Positions 60,201 through 64,000 of a DNA stretch of 64,000 bases are shown piece by piece. Within the stretch, counting starts at the first letter, position 1. Each line of letters begins with the position of its first letter. The DNA is from Robiginitalea biformata HTCC2501 (lineage in GTDB: Bacteria; Bacteroidota; Bacteroidia; Flavobacteriales; Flavobacteriaceae), in contig NC_013222.1 in NCBI RefSeq assembly GCF_000024125.1, forward strand, positions 1,178,001-1,242,000, in the 5' to 3' direction. Below the pieces are notes generated by a model that saw only the letters and a list, made by a program, of their open reading frames with translations, had not been told where the DNA came from and searched no databases. The position numbers were made by a program, and so were the translations under genes.

Positions 60201-62324
60201 ATGAAAAGGAATTTCCTGCTTGCTTTCCTGGTTCCCCTGATTGCAGTTGCATCCTGTAGTTTTACCAGTAAATCTTTTGAATCGGACGACAAGGACAAAC
60301 TACTCCTGGACCTGATTACCTACGTACTCGAAAAAGGGCATTACGAGCCCAAAGACATCAATGACGACTTCTCGGTGAGCGTCTACGAGGATTTTATCGA
60401 CGTACTCGACCCTACAAAACGCTACTTCCTGGAGTCGGACATCGCGGAATTCGAACAGTATAAATTCCAGATAGACGACCAGATAAAGAATACGGACATC
60501 AGCTTTTTTAACCTGGTGTACCAGCGGCTCATGGAGCGCATGCAGGATGCCCGCAACATGTACGGGGAACTGCTGGACGAGCCCTTCGATTTTACGGCGG
60601 ACGAATCCATTGAAATCGACTACGACAAGCAGGAATACGCAGCTTCGGAGGCGGAGATGCGGGAGCGTTGGAGAAAGCAGCTGAAATATGCGGCCATCGG
60701 CACCTACGATTCAAAAATCAGCCTGAGTGCCGAGGCGGGTGACGGTGAAGGTGCGATTTCGCCCGAGGAGGCCGAGAAGGAAGCCCGGGAATCCACCCGC
60801 CAGACCCTGGACGAATATTTCGACTTTGTTGAAGACCTGGAACGCAAGGACTGGTTTGTACAATACCTCAATACGATCGTGGACGAATTCGATCCGCACA
60901 CCTATTACTTCGCCCCGGAAGACAAAGAGCGTTTCGACGTCAGCATGTCCGGGAAGTTCGAGGGGATCGGGGCCCGGTTGCAGCAAAAGCCCGAAGGGGC
61001 CAAGATTGTGGAGATCATCTCCGGCGGGCCGGTCTGGAGGGACCAGCGCCTGGAAGTGGGGGATGAAATCCTCAAGGTAGGCCAGAAAGACGAGCCCCCG
61101 GTGAATATCGTCGGCATGCGCCTGGACGATGCCATCAAACTCATCAAGGGCCCGAAAGGGACCGAAGTGGTGTTAACCGTAAGGAAAGTGGACGGCACTG
61201 TGGAAGAAGTGACCCTGGTACGGGATGTGGTGGAACTGGAAGAATCCTTTGCCAAGTCTTCTACCGTCATCAAAGACAACCGGAAGTACGGCCTGATCAA
61301 CCTGCCGAAGTTCTATGTGGATTTTGAGGATTACAACGAGCGGAACGCGGCCACCGATGTCGCCCGCGAAATTGAGCGTCTCAAGGAAGAAGGGGTGGAA
61401 GGCCTCGTGCTGGACCTCCGCGACAACGGCGGCGGCTCCCTGAAGACCGTGGTGGAAATGGCCGGCCTGTTTATTAAGGATGGCCCCATTGTACAGGTGC
61501 GCTCTTCTGCCCGCGACAAAGAAATTTATGAGGACCGGGACGAACGGATCCAGTGGGACGGCCCCCTGGTGATCCTGGTGAACGAATTATCGGCCTCTGC
61601 CTCCGAAATACTGGCAGCTGCCATGCAGGATTACAAGCGGGCCGTGGTGATCGGCAGCAAACAGACCTTCGGCAAGGGGACCGTTCAGAACGTAATCCCC
61701 CTGGAAAACATCGTCCGCAGCAACGAGCACGGCGACCTGGGGGCCATTAAGCTGACCACCCAGAAATTCTACCGCATCAACGGCGGCTCCACCCAGTTGG
61801 AAGGCGTCAAGAGCGACGTGGTGGTTCCGGACCGCTACAGCTACATCGACCTGGGCGAACGCGACCAGCAGAATCCGCTCAAGTGGGATAAGATCAGCCC
61901 GGCCAATTACGAACCCTGGGAGGGGTATATCGATTACGAGGAAACCATTGCCCGTTCGGCGGCGCGTATGGCAGCTCACCCGCAGATTGCCCTAATCGAG
62001 GAAAACGCCCGTTGGCTGAAGGAACAGCAGGAAGAAACCGTGGTGCCCCTCAGCATCGCGGACTACCGCAAGCGGGAAGAGAAAAACAAGGAGCGTTCCC
62101 AGTATTTCCGCAATAATATGAAATACGACTCCAAGCTCACCTTCAGTTCACTGAAATACGAGCAGGAGCTCTTTACCCAGGATTCCGTGCTTCGCGAAAA
62201 ACGCGATCGCTGGCACCAGAACCTCGCCCGGGACGTCTACGTGGAGGAGGCCATCAATGTGCTGGAAGACCTCAAGTTGAACCACTTCAAGAAGGATAAA
62301 CTGGCCAGTCGCCTGGACGACTGA
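60201..62324 (+). CDS. Tail-specific protease (Prc/CtpA, S41), lipoprotein
   Basis: A 707-residue envelope protease that degrades proteins from their C-termini. A signal peptide with lipobox VASC (Cys19) is followed by an N-terminal helical domain (DPTKRYFLESDIAEF), a PDZ domain (about 250-340, IGARLQQKPEGAKIVEI) and the S41 catalytic domain. The motif NELSASASEIL carries the nucleophilic Ser and SKQTFGKGTVQNV the general-base Lys. The DUF3340-type C-terminal region completes the Prc form. A terminator follows the stop. Confidence 0.93.
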   Translation: MKRNFLLAFLVPLIAVASCSFTSKSFESDDKDKLLLDLITYVLEKGHYEPKDINDDFSVSVYEDFIDVLDPTKRYFLESDIAEFEQYKFQIDDQIKNTDISFFNLVYQRLMERMQDARNMYGELLDEPFDFTADESIEIDYDKQEYAASEAEMRERWRKQLKYAAIGTYDSKISLSAEAGDGEGAISPEEAEKEARESTRQTLDEYFDFVEDLERKDWFVQYLNTIVDEFDPHTYYFAPEDKERFDVSMSGKFEGIGARLQQKPEGAKIVEIISGGPVWRDQRLEVGDEILKVGQKDEPPVNIVGMRLDDAIKLIKGPKGTEVVLTVRKVDGTVEEVTLVRDVVELEESFAKSSTVIKDNRKYGLINLPKFYVDFEDYNERNAATDVAREIERLKEEGVEGLVLDLRDNGGGSLKTVVEMAGLFIKDGPIVQVRSSARDKEIYEDRDERIQWDGPLVILVNELSASASEILAAAMQDYKRAVVIGSKQTFGKGTVQNVIPLENIVRSNEHGDLGAIKLTTQKFYRINGGSTQLEGVKSDVVVPDRYSYIDLGERDQQNPLKWDKISPANYEPWEGYIDYEETIARSAARMAAHPQIALIEENARWLKEQQEETVVPLSIADYRKREEKNKERSQYFRNNMKYDSKLTFSSLKYEQELFTQDSVLREKRDRWHQNLARDVYVEEAINVLEDLKLNHFKKDKLASRLDD

Positions 62325-62342
62325 TGCAGTTGATAAATAAGA

Positions 62343-62379
62343 AGAAGCCCCGGTGCATGGCGCGCCGGGGCTTTTTTTA
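62343..62379. terminator. Intrinsic terminator after the tail-specific protease
   Basis: AAGCCCCGG (62345-62353) pairs with CCGGGGCTT (62365-62373) and a T7 run follows (62372-62378). The msrA stop lies inside the T-run on the other strand. Confidence 0.85.
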
Positions 62380-62925
62380 TGCCGGGTTTTTGAGCCGGGA
62401 GGCAAAAAGATCCCGCAGTTTCCGCATTTTCGGGTCGATGACTACCCGGCAATAACCCAGCTCGGGGTTCCGCCGGTAGAAATCCTGGTGTTCCGGATCT
62501 GCTTCGTAGAAATTGGAAAGGGGAGAGACCTCCGTGACGATTGGGTCGTCGAAGTACTGCTGCATTTCGGCAATCACTTCCCGTGCCACTTGTTCCTGTT
62601 CGGCATCGTGGAAGAAGACCACGGAGCGGTACTGGGTTCCCCGGTCGGCCCCCTGCCGGTTCAGGGTTGTCGGGTCGTGGGTGCTGAGGAAGACCACCAG
62701 CAGGTCCCGGAAGGATATTTCCTCCGGGTTAAAACGGACCCGGACAACTTCGGCATGCCCCGTCAGGCCGGAGCACACTTCCCGGTACGTCGGTTTTCCG
62801 GGGACCGTCCCGCCGCTGTAGCCGGATACTACCGATTCCACCCCCCGCAATTCCTGGAATACCGCCTCGATACACCAGAAACATCCGGCACCCAGCGTGG
62901 CTTCCTGCAACGATTTAGTCGGCAT
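62377..62925 (-). CDS. msrA: Peptide-methionine (S)-S-oxide reductase
   Basis: This enzyme repairs the S-epimer of methionine sulfoxide. The 182-residue protein carries GAGCFWCIEAVF (catalytic Cys15 and a second Cys at 18) and GVESVVSGYSGG. The frame could start at a GTG one codon earlier; I use the ATG at 62925. It overlaps msrB by 11 bases. Together they reduce both sulfoxide epimers. No signal peptide is seen, so it acts in the cytoplasm. Confidence 0.95.
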   Translation of the reverse strand: MPTKSLQEATLGAGCFWCIEAVFQELRGVESVVSGYSGGTVPGKPTYREVCSGLTGHAEVVRVRFNPEEISFRDLLVVFLSTHDPTTLNRQGADRGTQYRSVVFFHDAEQEQVAREVIAEMQQYFDDPIVTEVSPLSNFYEADPEHQDFYRRNPELGYCRVVIDPKMRKLRDLFASRLKNPA

Positions 62926-63379
62926 CACCAGCTGATTTATCCAGCTCTAAAGCCAGGGAATTGATGCAGTACCGCAAGCCGCTGGGGGGCGGCCCGTCAG
63001 GAAACACGTGCCCAAGGTGCGCCTCGCAGGTGTTGCAACGCGCCTCCACCCGGACCATGCCAAAAGAGGTGTCCCGGATATACCGTACGGCATGCTCCTG
63101 CACCGGCTGGGTAAAACTCGGCCAGCCCGTCCCGGAATCAAACTTGATGGTGGAGTCGAAAAGCGGGGTGCCGCAACAAACACAACGGTACATACCCGGG
63201 TCATGGGCCGTGCAGAGTTCTCCGGAATGGGGTGCCTCGGTCCCATGCGCCCGGGTAATCCGGTACTGTTCCGGCGTCAGTTGCGCTTTCCACTCGGCAT
63301 CCGATTTTACGACGCTGCGGTCCGGTTCCGGGTTGCCTTTGGTGGCGAAATGGATGATGTCTTTCCAGGTAAGTGCCAT
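62915..63379 (-). CDS. msrB: Peptide-methionine (R)-S-oxide reductase
   Basis: The partner of msrA, acting on the R-epimer. The 154-residue protein has two zinc CxxC pairs (CVCCGTPLF and CNTCEAHLGHVF), FDSGTGWPSF and the catalytic Cys in RYCINSLAL. It has no signal peptide and is upstream in the pair. The ATG at 63379 is the only good start. Confidence 0.95.
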   Translation of the reverse strand: MALTWKDIIHFATKGNPEPDRSVVKSDAEWKAQLTPEQYRITRAHGTEAPHSGELCTAHDPGMYRCVCCGTPLFDSTIKFDSGTGWPSFTQPVQEHAVRYIRDTSFGMVRVEARCNTCEAHLGHVFPDGPPPSGLRYCINSLALELDKSAGDAD

Positions 63380-63484
63380 GTATGCTTTGTATTTGATAGT
63401 TGCAGGTGCCCGAATTGGTCGGAATCGGACGGATTCCCTTACGCCCGTACAGCCTGAAGCTGCAAATTACCCTAAATTTGGTGC

Positions 63485-64000
63485 ATGTCCCTGACCCAAC
63501 GGCAAAAAAACCGGCTGATCTATTCCGGGTTGATGCTCCTGTGCCTGGTGGGCTTCTGGTGGTTCGAGAATTTCTACACCGAAGATCCGTATCCATCCCC
63601 ACCCGGGAGCGCCACGGCCCCGGCATTCCGGGAAGCCTGGCTTCCTTCGGGGGCAAACGGGGAGCGCATCCGCCACGACCATTACCTGCTGGAATACGCC
63701 GAAAGCTACGAACAGGCGGCCTGGGTGGCCTATGTCCTGGATCCGTCCCACCTGACGGATGACGACCGGGACCGCCCGTATTTTGTAGAGGACCCGGAGG
63801 TTTCCACCCATTCGGCCGACTGGCGGAATTACCGGGGTTCCGGGTACGACCGCGGCCACCTGTGCCCGGCCGGAGACCGGCGCTATTCCCTGGCGGCGTA
63901 CAACCAAACCTTTTATACGAGCAATATCAGTCCGCAAAACCGGGAATTCAATGCCGGGACATGGAATGAACTGGAGATGCAGGTACGCCGCTGGTGCCGT
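63485..64000 (+). CDS. DNA/RNA non-specific endonuclease (EndoG/NUC1 family), 5' part
   Basis: The first 172 residues are present and the frame runs off the right edge. A hydrophobic helix near the N-terminus (LIYSGLMLLCLVGFWWF) acts as anchor or signal, so the enzyme is exported. The beta-beta-alpha-metal core begins with YDRGHLCPAGD, holding the catalytic His and the DRGH motif, then the metal Asn region TSNISPQNREFN. It is divergent from msrB with about 105 bases between, where the promoters lie. Confidence 0.9.
   Translation, partial: MSLTQRQKNRLIYSGLMLLCLVGFWWFENFYTEDPYPSPPGSATAPAFREAWLPSGANGERIRHDHYLLEYAESYEQAAWVAYVLDPSHLTDDDRDRPYFVEDPEVSTHSADWRNYRGSGYDRGHLCPAGDRRYSLAAYNQTFYTSNISPQNREFNAGTWNELEMQVRRWCR

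Overview
The window looks like a chromosomal segment of a GC-rich member of the Flavobacteriaceae (Bacteroidota), of the Robiginitalea type. The reasons are a mevalonate pathway with a GYDIA-type GHMP kinase, an arginine pathway that uses an acyl-ornithine transcarbamylase of the Bacteroidota kind, many lipoproteins (one with a surface-export signal of the Bacteroidota type), a TTG / TAnnTTTG promoter and weak Shine-Dalgarno sites. The genus is inferred from gene content and composition. No phage, transposase, CRISPR array or obvious transcription factor was found.

Layout. 1-3.8 kb: the tail of an alpha-amylase-like enzyme, a small membrane protein, a lipoprotein glycerophosphodiester phosphodiesterase and a BaiN-type flavoprotein. 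3.0-5.3 kb: glpK-glpF. 5.3-10.2 kb: TspO, then diphosphomevalonate decarboxylase, mevalonate kinase, a UbiA prenyltransferase, a pseudouridine synthase and an acidic lipoprotein. 10.3-19.2 kb: a nine-gene arginine operon on the minus strand (GNAT-argG-argC-proC-argD-argF'-argB-argE-argH), which appears to run through N-acyl-citrulline. 19.3-26 kb: three envelope glycosyltransferases downstream of a flavoprotein and a membrane polyferredoxin. 26-28.2 kb: a GH113-like lipoprotein and a cell-wall amidase. 29-31.6 kb: ArsM, purine nucleoside phosphorylase and a TIGR04282-like glycosyltransferase, a partial arsenosugar-type set.

31.6-41 kb is the accessory part. It holds two paralogous 56-residue membrane proteins missed by ordinary gene calling, an orphan terminator hairpin, an LpxH-like phosphatase with a glycosyltransferase, an exported ADP-ribosylglycohydrolase-fold lipoprotein with a small-molecule kinase, and a large AT-rich surface lipoprotein (12 thrombospondin type 3 repeats plus BspA/DUF285 repeats). 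A perfect 19-bp direct repeat brackets the surface gene. tRNA-Phe follows.

41.1-48.9 kb is a forward run: coaX, an outer-membrane protein, a TPR protein, lptC, a small membrane protein, a CorC/HlyC-type protein and a PpiD-like foldase. 48.9-51.2 kb carries the rest of the mevalonate genes (GYDIA kinase and HMG-CoA reductase). 51.3-55 kb is a dipeptidyl-peptidase with a POT peptide transporter. 55-60 kb is comEC, an NlpC/P60 lipoprotein, lpxB, a small membrane protein and surE on the minus strand. 60-64 kb has a Prc-like protease, msrA/msrB and the start of an EndoG-type nuclease. The best leads are the 56-residue paralogues, the repeat-bracketed surface lipoprotein, the GNAT and the Ala90 transcarbamylase of the arginine operon, and the arsenosugar-type set without its radical-SAM partner.
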